Notes under the pieces: model-generated
Database searches by the model: none
What the model was told of the DNA's origin: nothing
Seen by the model: only the letters and a program-made list of their open reading frames with translations
Assembly (NCBI GenBank): GCA_028565635.1
Contig: JAOXYB010046992.1
Span: forward strand, 1 to 12,204
DNA length: 12,204 nt
Origin: Phoronis ovalis
Lineage: Eukaryota; Phoronida; Phoronidae
Reading direction: 5' to 3'
Part shown: positions 1-8,650 of the stretch, piece by piece
Layout of the letters: the number at the start of each line of letters is the position of its first letter
Numbering within the stretch: position 1 is the stretch's first letter
Translations under genes and position numbers: made by a program

Positions 1-561
1 AATAATTGCTTTTGTTGTCCATGTTTTTAATAAGCATCTACTTCTCACCAGCTGTAAACTTCACTAGGGCCAGTCTCCAACTGGCAGCATTCTTGGCTGG
101 GGGTACACTCTCGGAGTTGCATGTTTACAACTCACCGAATGTCTAGTTAAAATTGTATGAACTTTTTTGCTTTTGGACGAATCTTCAGCATGCATGATTA
201 CATTCTGACCCGCTTGCATAACAAATGAAGAATATCGGTGATTTTATTTTACTCAAAATTCAGAGCAACCTGACTAAAAACATCACAAATTGATGTGTTA
301 TCAGTCTCAAATTCTCACAGACTGATATAAATTAAATTTATTATTTCATATTTTTGAAAATATGAATTCTCCTTTTTAATATGCATTTAATTAAAATGCC
401 CACATACTTTCATGTCATACTGGACTGTTACTGTTACTATAAACCAAGATTGCATGCCATTATATATTTGTTTGGGGACGTTTAGTTATGCAATTGGTTA
501 TAGGTACCATGAACTAACTACATCTTATCTTTGTTAATATATAGTTATGTTACATTTGTAG
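1..561 (+). other. Intron, 3' part (upstream of first visible exon)
   Basis: This is AT-rich non-coding sequence ending in a TTTGTAG acceptor at 555-561. No HRD catalytic-loop or N-lobe kinase coding sequence is visible, so the preceding kinase exon lies left of the window. I see no repeat or RNA gene here apart from a short CCAGT/ACTGG hairpin near 72-86. Confidence 0.6.
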
Positions 562-655
562 GCATGTGTACAAACTGTCTGATTTTGGAGCTGCAAGGGA
601 GCTTGATAATGAGAAAGAAGATTTCATGTCAATGCTTGGAACAGAAGAATATTTG
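562..655 (+). CDS. TBK1: TBK1-like exon A: DFG motif and activation loop
   Basis: This exon encodes 31 residues after one base of a split codon. It includes [12 protein letters not shown] (kinase subdomain VII, with the Mg-binding Asp of DFG) and the activation loop ending in GTEEYL. The serine codon at 629-631 (in FMSML) aligns with the activating Ser172 of human TBK1. The acceptor AG is at 560-561 and the donor GTAGGT at 656-661. The upstream junction is phase 2 and the downstream junction phase 0. By my alignment the loop between AREL and the serine is one residue longer than in the human protein. Confidence 0.92.
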
Positions 656-3600
656 GTAGGTATTTATTTATAATTTAATTGTGAAATTATTTATTGTTAA
701 AACTCTAAAGAGGAATTGAAATAGTTAAGTTGTGCCTCAGGTTATGGAGACTAGAATGTACCACTTGAATATGGGTACATGAGTATTAGCTCAAGCAAGG
801 GAGATCTCAAAAGGTCAGAAAATAGTATTTTGTATATTAAATTATTCCAACCTCTAAACATATAGATGTTGGTTTGTGATCTCTGGTACAAAATAACAAA
901 ATTGTACTAACCACATACCTACACCTGCTATAAAAACATATGGATGTTAATTTATGAAATAATTAATCAGCAAACTCATACTGGGCCCCTACCAGCGAGT
1001 GAAACTATAGGGGGTCATTAATTCATCAGCAAGCTCATACTGTATTACATACATTGTTTACTCTATAAAATACTCCTTGGCAATTCTCCACTAGAAGAAG
1101 AAGATAGTGAAATAAACATGCAATATGAGAGTCCTTTCTGAACTGCATGGCTTTGCTTCATTGAATTACATTCACATTATCTAGAACAGCAGATTCATGG
1201 TACATCTATATCCATTTTAATGGAAATACTCATTGTCACTGACGAACAAACAACACACAAAAACATGTTTATACCGAATCTTCATCAACTCTATCTATAA
1301 AAAGCAGAAAACATCCAATTCACATACCTGCATCGGCAGAGACGGATTTTTAGTAGCAAAATCGCTATAAGCATTCACGGTTCTTACCTTTGCCAACTTT
1401 GTAAGTATTTTTATGCCTATATCCACATTGTGGCTGGGAGAAAAGTCATAGGCTTTGTTTACTGTAAACCTTTCTTTTCCTTGCAGCAACAGCTTCAGTT
1501 TTTACCGGATCAGCTTCATATTCAGCATAGGGTAAATACAGGTCAAAGTGCCATACAGTACTCCTACTAACACTTTAATCTTAAAATTTAATTATTTTCC
1601 AGTATGATTGTTATATAGATCGAACCTTGCCAAAATAAATAAAAGTGCTTCATGTATTCTTATCATTTTATTTACAGCATCCAAATGTTTATGAAAGAAC
1701 AGTCATGCGTCAAGGTCATGGACAGCGGTTTGATGCTTCAGTTGACCTCTGGTCTCTAGGTGCTACTCTGTTTCACATAGCCACTGGACATTTACCGTTC
1801 CGTCCATTTGGTGGAAGACGGAATAAAGAAACAATGTTTCAAATGACATCAAAGGAAAGTCCAGGAGTGATATCAGGAGTTCAAGAAACTGAAAATGGAG
1901 AAATGATATGGAGCAGGGAATTACCAAACACTTGTATATTATCCCAAGGACTTCGAAAGTTAATAACTCCATTAATTGCTGGTTTGTTAGAGAGATATCC
2001 TCAAAGAAAATGGTCATTTGTTAAATTTTTTGAAGAATCTCGTATTATAACAGAAAAAGTTTCGGTAGATGTGTTTCATGTGTGTCACTGTGCATCACTT
2101 CGAATTTATGCTGACAAAAAAGATTCGTAAGTTTAATACTTAAATACTTAATGAAATATTCAATTAAAGAATATAATAGCAATATTTAATGAGATATTCG
2201 AATTACAACTTGCCAACATACTTGTGAAACCTCAAAGTTATATTCAAGGAGGTTCATTTCTTATACTAATAGGTGTCACTGTTTTAAGAGGTATTCTGTT
2301 AAGTGTGTACTCTGAAATGATCAAAACTTATTGCGTTAAACAAGTTGGAATAGGGAAATCCACGCTTACCTGAGTTTATTATTGAAAACACTAAAATGTA
2401 TTTATCTTTGTCACAGACTGGCCAAGTTTCAGGAGTTGATAGCTGAACAGACAGAAATTCCAGCATCTAATCAGTATTTACTTCACAATTATCGAGAATT
2501 GTCAGATGTTGTTCATGGTACACAGTCCGTGGAGACATATCCGAAAACTACACAAAATAATCCAGTCATTATTTTGTTCTTAAATGAAATTAATGAAACA
2601 AAGTCTCGTCTTGAAGCAATTGATTTACGTAGGTGAACTTGCTGTTAATAATATGTTGTAAAAATTGGTTGTGTTGTACTTGCTTTTAAACTGGTACGAA
2701 AATCATCTAGAAATCTGTTCATTCTAAGCACATACCACAATCACATAATAACTGGACAGTGACATGTAAACATACTACTTTTTTTACCTTGTCTTTTTTA
2801 GTGATTATATTTTGTAAGCAGTAGATACATATCTTTTGTTTGTGTGAGCGTCCATAACAAGTTTACAAAATAACAAAATTACCTAATTGTTATATAATAC
2901 AATCTTGTGGAATGTTCCTGAACAATTTCTAATACTCTATCATTTACTCCCTGGCGTTGTTTGTTTTAATGCTTATGCTTTGAAATTTTATGTTTACTTT
3001 TTATTGCAAGAAAACTAATATTCTTGGATATAATGCATGTTTTAATTTTGCAAGTTTTTTTATGAGTATGGTGTCTCTGCATGTTTTGTGAGTGTTAAAA
3101 GAGTGGGATTGTTGTTAAGATTCTTGTTTATTATGTTACACAAAGTTTGCTTTTAATTTCAGCTAAATTTCCTCGATTTGGTACTGCATTTTCATTAGAC
3201 AATGATGCTCCATTATCTAAACAGTGTACGGCCTTGATGTGCTTATTACAACGAAATATAGTGCAATATAACTCATTACAAATGTTACTACAATTGGCAG
3301 CGAGCCAGTATAACAGTCAAGTTATAATAGCCGTGAACAGTATGAAAGGGTGTCTGGATCAAATACAGTCACAACTAGACCAAACACATTCACAATATTC
3401 ATACTTTATGAGAAGTAATAAAATAGAAAGAAGACTTCTGGGATTATTATTCAAAGGAAAACTTAAAACTCCAGAAGAAATTATAAACTTTTGTCAGAAA
3501 TGTGATACGTATTTATTGAATTTAGAGGCCAGCATTAAAGAGGTAATTAAAACATATTATGAGATGGAGGGATATTAAACATGTAAATATGCATCCTTCA

Positions 3601-5303
3601 TTTATAGCTTTTTCGTGCTCAACCAATCTTGAAAACAGAGTACATTTGAAGCATATAAAAATGACAGCGAGATCACATAAGAGGTGATCATTGTATATAA
3701 TTATGTGAATGTATATATAAGAGCAGTTTTATATTCTCTGCAATAGTATTGCAACTGTAACATTGTATTTACAGTTGTACAATACTTCCAAGGATATTTT
3801 ACGATATGGTGAAGAGTATCATGTCAAAGTTGTTAGAAATAGTGAACTCATAAAAAAGTGGGATCCAATGATTGGCTGTTTAGAAGAGGACAGTTGGTAA
3901 GTATCATGTCAAAGCTGTTAGAAGTAATGCACTCAAATGTTGTTTATGAGAAATAATCTTTTTTGAACTCTACACAAGTAATCTTAGATTTTACCAACTT
4001 AACCACCAGATATTGGGTTAGATAGTCAGTGGACCGTTTTCATCAATTCATCGTGTTAGATAGTTAGTAGACCCTTTTCACCAACCCACCATGTTAGATA
4101 GTCAGTGGACCCTTTTCACCAACTCATCGTGTTAGATAGTTAGCGGACCCTTTTTACCAACCCGTTGTGTTAGATAGTCAGTGGACCCTTTTCACCAACC
4201 CATCATGTTAAATAGTCAGTGGACCCTTTTCACCAACCCATCGTGTTATAGTCAGTGGACCCTTTTCATCAACCCATCGTGCAGACTGAAGATGTTTTGC
4301 TGACTGCTCGTAATAATTAATGGCCAGTTTTTAAAAGTGGCCAGTATCTGTTGTAAAGTACATGTATCTTCTGCTAATCATATCACCACCAATTACATGC
4401 ATGTAAATTATTTAATTTCAGGTGTTTTCTTTTTATCTAGTTTAGTCAGGTCAGGTAAAAAACATATCATATGCTGTTAACTGTTGGATTGTAATACACC
4501 CAAACACAATCTAAGTGTAGTGTTTAAAAAAATGTTTTCAGCATCCACAAAATACAGCATTTAGTAGAATGTGTTGACAAAATTAGAGAAGACTTCAAGC
4601 GTAACAAAATGTTGGGTCGTCTGACCTACAATGAAGAACAGATACACAAAGTAGACAAGTAAGTTTAACAGCTTCAGGTACAACATAATACAACTGGGTA
4701 TAAATTTTAATACTGTTTGCACCATTATGAAATGTGTTACTTACATTGGATGAGTAGTATAATTTTCTAGTATAGAGAAGTTTTCATATTGTTTGATGTA
4801 TTTTTTTCTGATTTCTACAGATACAATGTGTAATTAGTGAATGTTGATGGTACTACGAAAAATGCCCCTTACTATATGTTAATAATTGGGTGATTATGTT
4901 TAACAAAATTGTTAAAATATGCATCGAAAAATGTCTAGAACTGCTTCAAATGATGCCTATGTTATACTTGCTATTTTATAAATATTCAGTGAACTTCACA
5001 TGCATTACTCTTATAGCTAACCAGCAGAATGCTGTATATGCTGTGTTAATACAGTATTTAACTGCTTAATGTTAATTGTATTTGTACATTCCTTTTTGTT
5101 TTAGAAATAACATGAATACCCACTGCTCGGTAGCAGTAACGCTATCACAGGACCACTGCTTTCCAAACTTAAGGCGAGCCTTCAAGAAGTTTATGGAATG
5201 CTACAATCTTGCACATAAGGTCAAAGTTTGTGTAGGTTTGCTGGAAAAACGAGTTGTATCATTATTGGATAAACAACTGGGTTTGGCAATGACAATAAAT
5301 GAG
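562..5303 (+). CDS. TBK1: TBK1/IKK-epsilon-like serine/threonine kinase, partial gene of seven exons
   Basis: The family phosphorylates IRF-type transcription factors and autophagy receptors downstream of STING, MAVS and TRIF-type adaptors in innate immunity. The seven joined exons give about 524 codons with every junction in frame. Seen in order are DFGAAREL, an activation-loop Ser before GTEEYLHP, DLWSLG, LPFRPF, ISGVQ, a ubiquitin-like domain containing YPKTTQNNP, then helical scaffold sequence with [13 protein letters not shown]. These match vertebrate TBK1 and IKK-epsilon motifs recalled from memory. Vertebrate proteins are about 720-730 residues, so roughly 150 N-terminal residues and a C-terminal tail are missing. 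Invertebrate members often predate the TBK1/IKKE split, so the symbol marks the family and not proven orthology to TBK1 over IKBKE. All donors are GT and all acceptors AG. No in-frame stop or frameshift is seen, so the gene looks functional. The spans between the exons listed separately are introns. Confidence 0.93.
858..957. repeat. Imperfect direct repeat pair, about 22 bp, 78 bp apart
   Basis: The copy at 858-879 begins ACATATAGATGTTGGTTTGT and the copy at 936-957 begins ACATATGGATGTTAATTTAT. They differ at about four positions. Together with the neighbouring pair at 961-1042 this suggests small local duplications in the intron. Confidence 0.5.
961..1042. repeat. Direct repeat pair of 23 bp, 59 bp apart
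   Basis: The copies are at 961-983 and 1020-1042. They share the core ATCAGCAA(A/G)CTCATACTG and match at 21 of 23 bases. They could be a local duplication or target-site-like footprints, but the intervening 36 bp shows no element structure. Confidence 0.6.
1380..1550 (+). repeat. Decayed intronic copy of the large interspersed repeat family
   Basis: Bases 1486-1549 (AACAGCTTCAGTTTTTACC, then TTCATATTC and GCATAGGGTAAATA) match 11084-11140 at the left edge of the second large array closely. The resemblance extends upstream. TTATGCC followed by ATCCACATTGTGG at 1411-1433 corresponds to the hairpin region at 10995-11017, with matching order and similar spacing (80 bp against 93 bp to CTTCAG). 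The copy therefore seems to include the array's head as well as one subunit. It lies in the same orientation as the kinase gene. Confidence 0.75.
1678..2126 (+). CDS. TBK1: TBK1-like exon B: kinase C-lobe and start of ubiquitin-like domain
   Basis: This exon encodes about 150 residues starting HPNVYERTV, which completes the GTEEYLHP motif across the splice. [15 protein letters not shown] is kinase subdomain IX with its conserved Asp, and [13 protein letters not shown] and the [10 protein letters not shown] segment are strongly family-like. The kinase domain ends near [13 protein letters not shown], and [16 protein letters not shown] begins the ubiquitin-like domain. The acceptor is TTTACAG before 1678 (phase 0) and the donor GTAAGT is at 2127-2132 (phase 2). 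The ATG at 1645 lies inside the preceding intron and is not a start codon. Confidence 0.95.
2417..2628 (+). CDS. TBK1: TBK1-like exon C: rest of ubiquitin-like domain
   Basis: After the split Ser codon the exon reads [20 protein letters not shown], then [17 protein letters not shown]. This parallels the end of the ubiquitin-like domain in the vertebrate proteins (PKTTEENP-type motif). The acceptor is TCACAG before 2417. Two donors are possible. GTAGGT at 2629 is preferred because it joins to the next exon as LPK, a conserved triplet, whereas the GT at 2633 shifts the frame. Confidence 0.9.
2629..3162 (+). other. Intron C, no feature seen
   Basis: This 534-bp intron is T-rich and runs from GTAGGT to AATTTCAG. 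I see no repeat, coding sequence or RNA gene in it. Confidence 0.8.
3163..3542 (+). CDS. TBK1: TBK1-like exon D: scaffold/dimerisation domain, first part
   Basis: This exon encodes about 126 residues beginning (P)[18 protein letters not shown], followed by long amphipathic, Gln- and Leu-rich helical sequence. That agrees with the alpha-helical scaffold/dimerisation domain that follows the ubiquitin-like domain in TBK1. Similarity here is lower than in the kinase domain, and the assignment rests mainly on reading frame, position and helical character. The acceptor is TTTCAG before 3163 (phase 1) and the donor GTAATT at 3543 is weak but in phase 0. Reading through the donor would add 11 residues and a stop at 3576-3578. 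Confidence 0.85.
3775..3896 (+). CDS. TBK1: TBK1-like exon E: scaffold/dimerisation domain, middle
   Basis: This short exon (about 40 codons) starts [18 protein letters not shown] and ends in GCLEEDS plus the first two bases of a Cys or Trp codon. It is bounded by ATTTACAG before 3775 and GTAAGT at 3897. Phases 0 and 2 fit both neighbours, and the split codon resolves to Cys with the next exon. Part of this exon (3816-3853) is duplicated just beyond its own donor. Confidence 0.8.
3816..3938 (+). repeat. Direct duplication of exon sequence across a splice donor
   Basis: The exonic copy at 3816-3853 and the intronic copy at 3901-3938 both begin GTATCATGTCAAAG and then share GTTAGAA and ACTCA blocks. 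They lie 85 bp apart with roughly 80 percent identity. The second copy starts inside the donor consensus GTAAGT at 3897-3902, so the 5' end of this intron appears to derive from exon sequence. Confidence 0.8.
4017..4280 (+). repeat. 38-bp minisatellite, seven units
   Basis: Seven head-to-tail units start at 4017, 4055, 4093, 4131, 4169, 4207 and 4245. The first six are exactly 38 bp and the last is 36 bp because it lacks GA. The unit reads GTTAGATAGTCAGTGGACCC, then TTTTCACCAACCCATCGT. A decayed partial unit may precede it at about 3985-4016. The array lies inside the intron 3897-4541, away from both splice sites. Confidence 0.95.
4542..4658 (+). CDS. TBK1: TBK1-like exon F: scaffold domain with YNEEQIHK motif
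   Basis: The exon encodes about 39 residues: [19 protein letters not shown], then [13 protein letters not shown]. The YNEEQIHK segment is almost identical to the corresponding helix of vertebrate TBK1, which makes this the clearest family marker outside the kinase domain. The acceptor is GTTTTCAG before 4542 (completing a Cys codon) and the donor GTAAGT is at 4659. Both ends are phase 2. Confidence 0.93.
4659..5104 (+). other. Intron F, no feature seen
   Basis: This 446-bp AT-rich intron runs from GTAAGT to TTGTTTTAG. I found no repeat or additional coding sequence in it. Confidence 0.8.
5105..5303 (+). CDS. TBK1: TBK1-like exon G: scaffold domain, late helices
   Basis: After completing a split Lys codon the exon reads [19 protein letters not shown], then a helical stretch ending [13 protein letters not shown]. 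It corresponds by position to the region of TBK1 that follows the YNEEQIHK helix. The acceptor is TTTTAG before 5105 and the donor GTATGT is at 5304-5309 (phase 0). If that donor is not used, translation would add VCFSKCQCQNNQ and stop at 5341-5343. The ATG at 5076 lies in the intron and is not a start. Confidence 0.85.
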
Positions 5304-5445
5304 GTATGTTTCTCCAAGTGTCAGTGTCAAAACAACCAGTAAATATTAAAATACTATATAGTTAATGCCTTAAGGGCTCAACATATATTGAAGCGTACTT
5401 ATATTTCAAGCTGTGTTTTACAGAGCTACTAAACACTCCATCCAC

Positions 5446-5685
5446 TGACTATCACACCAGTTGTTGAACACTCACTGGAATCGTTCTTTACTGACCAAAT
5501 TCGTTAGACTGTCACCATAAAATTGTTGAGCATTGACAAGAGATGTGTGACAATCACAGAGTTTGTTGACCACTCACAATTTTTGAAATTCTGTACATAT
5601 ATATTGTAAATAAATTGTGAGTGGTTAACGAACTCTGTGATTGTCACACTTAACCGTGAGTTTTCAACGATTGCATGTAAAAGTC
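5446..5685. repeat. Cluster of direct and inverted short repeats with a 38-bp inverted repeat
   Basis: The arms 5545-5582 and 5612-5649 are 38 bp each, pair with two mismatches, and are separated by a 29-base AT-rich loop. A motif of about 30 bp of the form GAC..TCAC....GTTGA.CACTCAC occurs directly at 5446-5475, 5507-5537 and 5549-5577, and inverted at 5617-5645 and 5656-5685. The whole segment could fold into a long hairpin. It may be a MITE-like remnant, but no target-site duplication was identified. Confidence 0.85.
5609..5614 (+). promoter_or_regulatory. Possible polyadenylation hexamer in the intron
   Basis: An AATAAA lies 306 bp past the donor of the last visible exon, in and at the edge of the loop of the 38-bp inverted repeat. 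If the 5304 donor were skipped, the stop at 5341 and this hexamer could end a shortened transcript. The hexamer is common in AT-rich DNA, so this is weak evidence. Confidence 0.2.
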
Positions 5686-5806
5686 AGATGATAGGCAGCT
5701 TAATAATTAAAAGGTATAAAAACATGAGGTTATATATTAGTTAGAATTGGATCATATGACCTGATAAAACAACCATTCTGTTTCGCAAAATTAATATGAC
5801 TCGAGT
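5686..5806. other. Spacer before the large array, nothing recognised
   Basis: This AT-rich stretch lies between the inverted-repeat cluster and the first CCATAG of the large array. I see no gene or repeat in it. Confidence 0.6.
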
Positions 5807-8650
5807 CCATAGATTGGTGGGCGTAATAGGCTAGGTGACATTTTAAAATGACCTTGACAAGTAGGTCAAATGCTGAAATGATTCGCAATAACTTCTTTAG
5901 TTTTTATCCGATCAGCTCCATATTTGGTAGAGTATGTACAGGTTATGTATAATATTGACCCAGATTACTCCCAATATGGCTGACTGGCAGCCATGTTTGT
6001 TCCTGAGGGGGCACATAACATTGTGTCTACAGCTGCAAAAACAAAGTACTGCCTGGAAGATTCAAAGATAGATCTAGGAAGCCCATAGGTTAGTGGGCAT
6101 AATAGGCTAGGTGACATTTTAAAATGACCTTGACAAGTAGGTCAAATGCCGGTATGAATCTTCGACATTTTTAATCGTTTATGGCAGTTTCTTTGTTTTG
6201 CAATAACCACGTCAGTTTTTATCCCATCAGCTCCATATTTGGTACGTACAGGTCAAAGTACAGGTTATATTTAATATTGACCCGGATTACTTCCAACATG
6301 GCCGACTGGTGGCGACATTTTAAAATGACCTTGAAAAGTAGGTCAAATGCCGGTACGAATCTTCAACATTTTTTGCCATGCGTAACAATTTCTTTGTCTC
6401 GCATTAATGGCTTCAGTTTGTATCCGATCCGCTCCATATTTGGTACAGAGTAAGTACAGGACAAAGAACAGGGTATCTATAATATTGACCCGGATTATTT
6501 CCAACGTGGCCGACTGGTGTCCATATTGGTTCGCGAGATTGCACATCATAAAAACAGCTTCAGTTTATATCCGATCAGTTTTATATTCACAACAGAGTAA
6601 GTCCAGGCTGCAGTACATGCTATGTGTAATTTTGACCTGGATTACTTCCAATATGGCCGACTGGCGGCCATGTTTGTTCTTGAGAGGGCGTAACATTGCG
6701 TTTATAGCAGCAAAGACAAACCCCCTACCTGGACGATTCATTGGTGGTTCTAGGAAGGTTGGTGGGCGTAATAGGCTAGGTGACATTTTAAAATGACCTT
6801 GACAAATAGGTCAAATGCCGTTTCGAAGCTTCGACATTTTTTACCATGCGTAACACTTTCTTTGTCTTACCATAACTGCTTCAGTTTTAATCCAATTAGC
6901 TCCATATTCGGTACAGAATAAGTACAGGTCAAAGTACAGATTATTTATAAATAAATGCTGACCCGGATTACTTTCAATATGGCCAACTGGCAGCCATGTT
7001 TGTTCCCAAGAGGGCACATAACGTTGCGTCTATAACCACGAAGAAGAAGCTCTACCTGGGCGATTCAAAGGTGGTTCTAGAAAGCCCATAGGTTGGTGGG
7101 CGTAATAGGCTAGGTGACATTTTAAAATGACCCTGACAAGTAGGTCAAATGCCGGTACGATACTTCATAATTTTTTACCATGCGTAATACTTTCTTTGTC
7201 TCACAGTAACTACATCAGTTTTATCCGATCCGCTCCATATTTGGTACAAAATAAGTACAGGACAAATTACAGGCTACGTATAATATTGACCCGGATTACT
7301 TCCAACTTGGCCAACTGGCGGCCATGTTGGTTCACGAGATTGTACATCATAATAACAGCTTCAGCTTTTATCCAGTCTGTTTGATATTCGACACAAAGTC
7401 AGTCCAGGTCGCAGTACATGCTATGTATAGTTTTGACGTAGATTACTTCTAATATGGCCGATTGGCAGCCATGTTTGTTCTTGAGAGGGCACATAACTTT
7501 GCGTTTTTAGCCGCAAAGACAAAGCCCTAGCTGGGCAATTTATAGGCGGTTCAAGGAAGACTATTGGTTGGTGGGTGTAATAGGCTAGGAGACATTTTAA
7601 AATTACCTTGACAAGTAGGTCAAATGCCATTACGAATCTTCGACATTTTTTACTGTGCTTAACACTGTCTTTGTCTCACAATAACTGCTTCAGTTTTTAT
7701 CCGATTAGCTCCATATTCTGTACAGAATAAGTACAGATCAAAGTACAGGTTATAATATCGATCCAAATTACTTCCAATATGGCCGACTGGCAACCATGTT
7801 TGTTCCTGAGAGGGCACGTCGTAATAACAGTTTCAGTTTATATCCGATCAGTTTCTTATTTGGTACAGGTAGCAGTACAGTTTTGTTATAGATTACTTCC
7901 AACATGGCTGACTGGTGGCCATGTTTGTTTCCAAAAGGCACATAATGTTGCTTTTATTGCCGCGAAGATGAAACGATGCCTGGACCATTCAAAGGTGGCT
8001 CTAGGAAGGCCTTAGGTTGGTGGGTGTAATAGGCTAGATGACATTTTAAAATGACCTTGACAAGTAGGTCAAATGCTGGTATGAATCTTTGACATTTTTT
8101 ACCGTTTATAACTTTCTTTGTTTCGCAATAACTGCTTCAGTTTTTATACGATTAGTCGGTACAGAGTAAATACAGGACAAAGTACAGATTATATATAATA
8201 TTAACCCAGATTACTTTCAATCTGGCAGACTGGCAGCCATGTTTATTCCCGAGAAGGCATGTAACGTTGTGTCTGTAGCCACGAAGATGAAGCACTACCT
8301 GGACAATTCAAAGGTGGTTCTATGAAGACCATAGGTTTGTAGGCGTAATGGGCTAGGTGACATTTTAAAATGACCTTGACAAGTAGATCAAATGCCATTA
8401 CGAATCTTTGACATTTTTTACGATGCGTAACACTTGTCTCATCTGTCAGCTTTTATCCGATCACATCCATATTCAGTACAGAATAAGTGCAAGTCAAAGT
8501 ACAGCTTATGTATAATCATTGACCCACATTACTTCCAACGTGGCTGACTGGTGGCCATATTTGTTCCTGTGAGGGCATGTCACGTGCGTTTAGAACCGAA
8601 GTGCTATTTGGACGATTCAAAGGTGGTTCTAAGAAGGCCATAGGTTGGTA
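5807..8650 (+). repeat. Large tandem array 1: about eight units of a complex repeat, short and long forms
   Basis: Units begin near CCATAGGTTGGTGGGCG and run through TAATAGGCTAGGTGACATTT, TGACCTTGACAAGTAGGTCA, CTTCAGTTTTTATCCGATCA, TCCATATTTGGTACAG, GATTACTTCCAATATGGCCG, and end in GGACGATTCAAAGGTGGTTC. Approximate units are 5807-6082, 6083-6311 (truncated), 6312-6758, 6759-7085, 7086-7560, 7561-8010, 8011-8328 and 8329-8640. Short units are about 276-327 bp. Long units (3, 5 and 6) carry a second copy of the CTTCAG-to-GGCCATGTT segment 143-147 bp after the first. The array stops abruptly inside CCATAGGTTGGTAG. No open reading frame spans units, and the short ORFs in it repeat because the DNA repeats. 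Confidence 0.93.

Larger units (their letters stand above)
656..1677 (+). other. Intron A with a decayed repeat copy
   Basis: This 1022-bp intron runs from GTAGGT to TTTACAG. It contains two short direct duplications (858-957 and 961-1042) and a fragment of the large repeat family at about 1380-1550. The minus-strand ORF at 1295-1489 lies in this non-coding material and resembles no family I recognise. Confidence 0.85.

Noticed and set aside
1645-1677. ATG-initiated start for the kinase exon ORF
   Set aside because: These 33 bases include the polypyrimidine tract and TTTACAG acceptor. The protein continues from the upstream exon through GTEEYL/HP, so this is intron.
1763-2017. Minus-strand ORF of 84 codons opposite the kinase exon
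   Set aside because: It is a shadow of exon 1678-2126, whose + strand frame has strong kinase motifs.
4017-4280. CRISPR-like array of 38-bp repeats
   Set aside because: The units are directly adjacent with no unique spacers, and the locus is a eukaryotic intron. It is a minisatellite.
6343-7630. Minus-strand ORFs inside array 1 (68-73 codons)
   Set aside because: They are complements of the same repeat units, with no motif and no start context. The same applies to the minus-strand ORF at 10856-11170 at the head of array 2.
6181-8015. Several + strand ORFs of 78-129 codons sharing peptides such as FYPISSIFGT and SNMADWRPCLF
   Set aside because: They lie in a tandem DNA repeat and appear wherever a unit happens to lack a stop. 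The peptide likeness follows from DNA likeness, the frames break between units, and no domain is recognisable.
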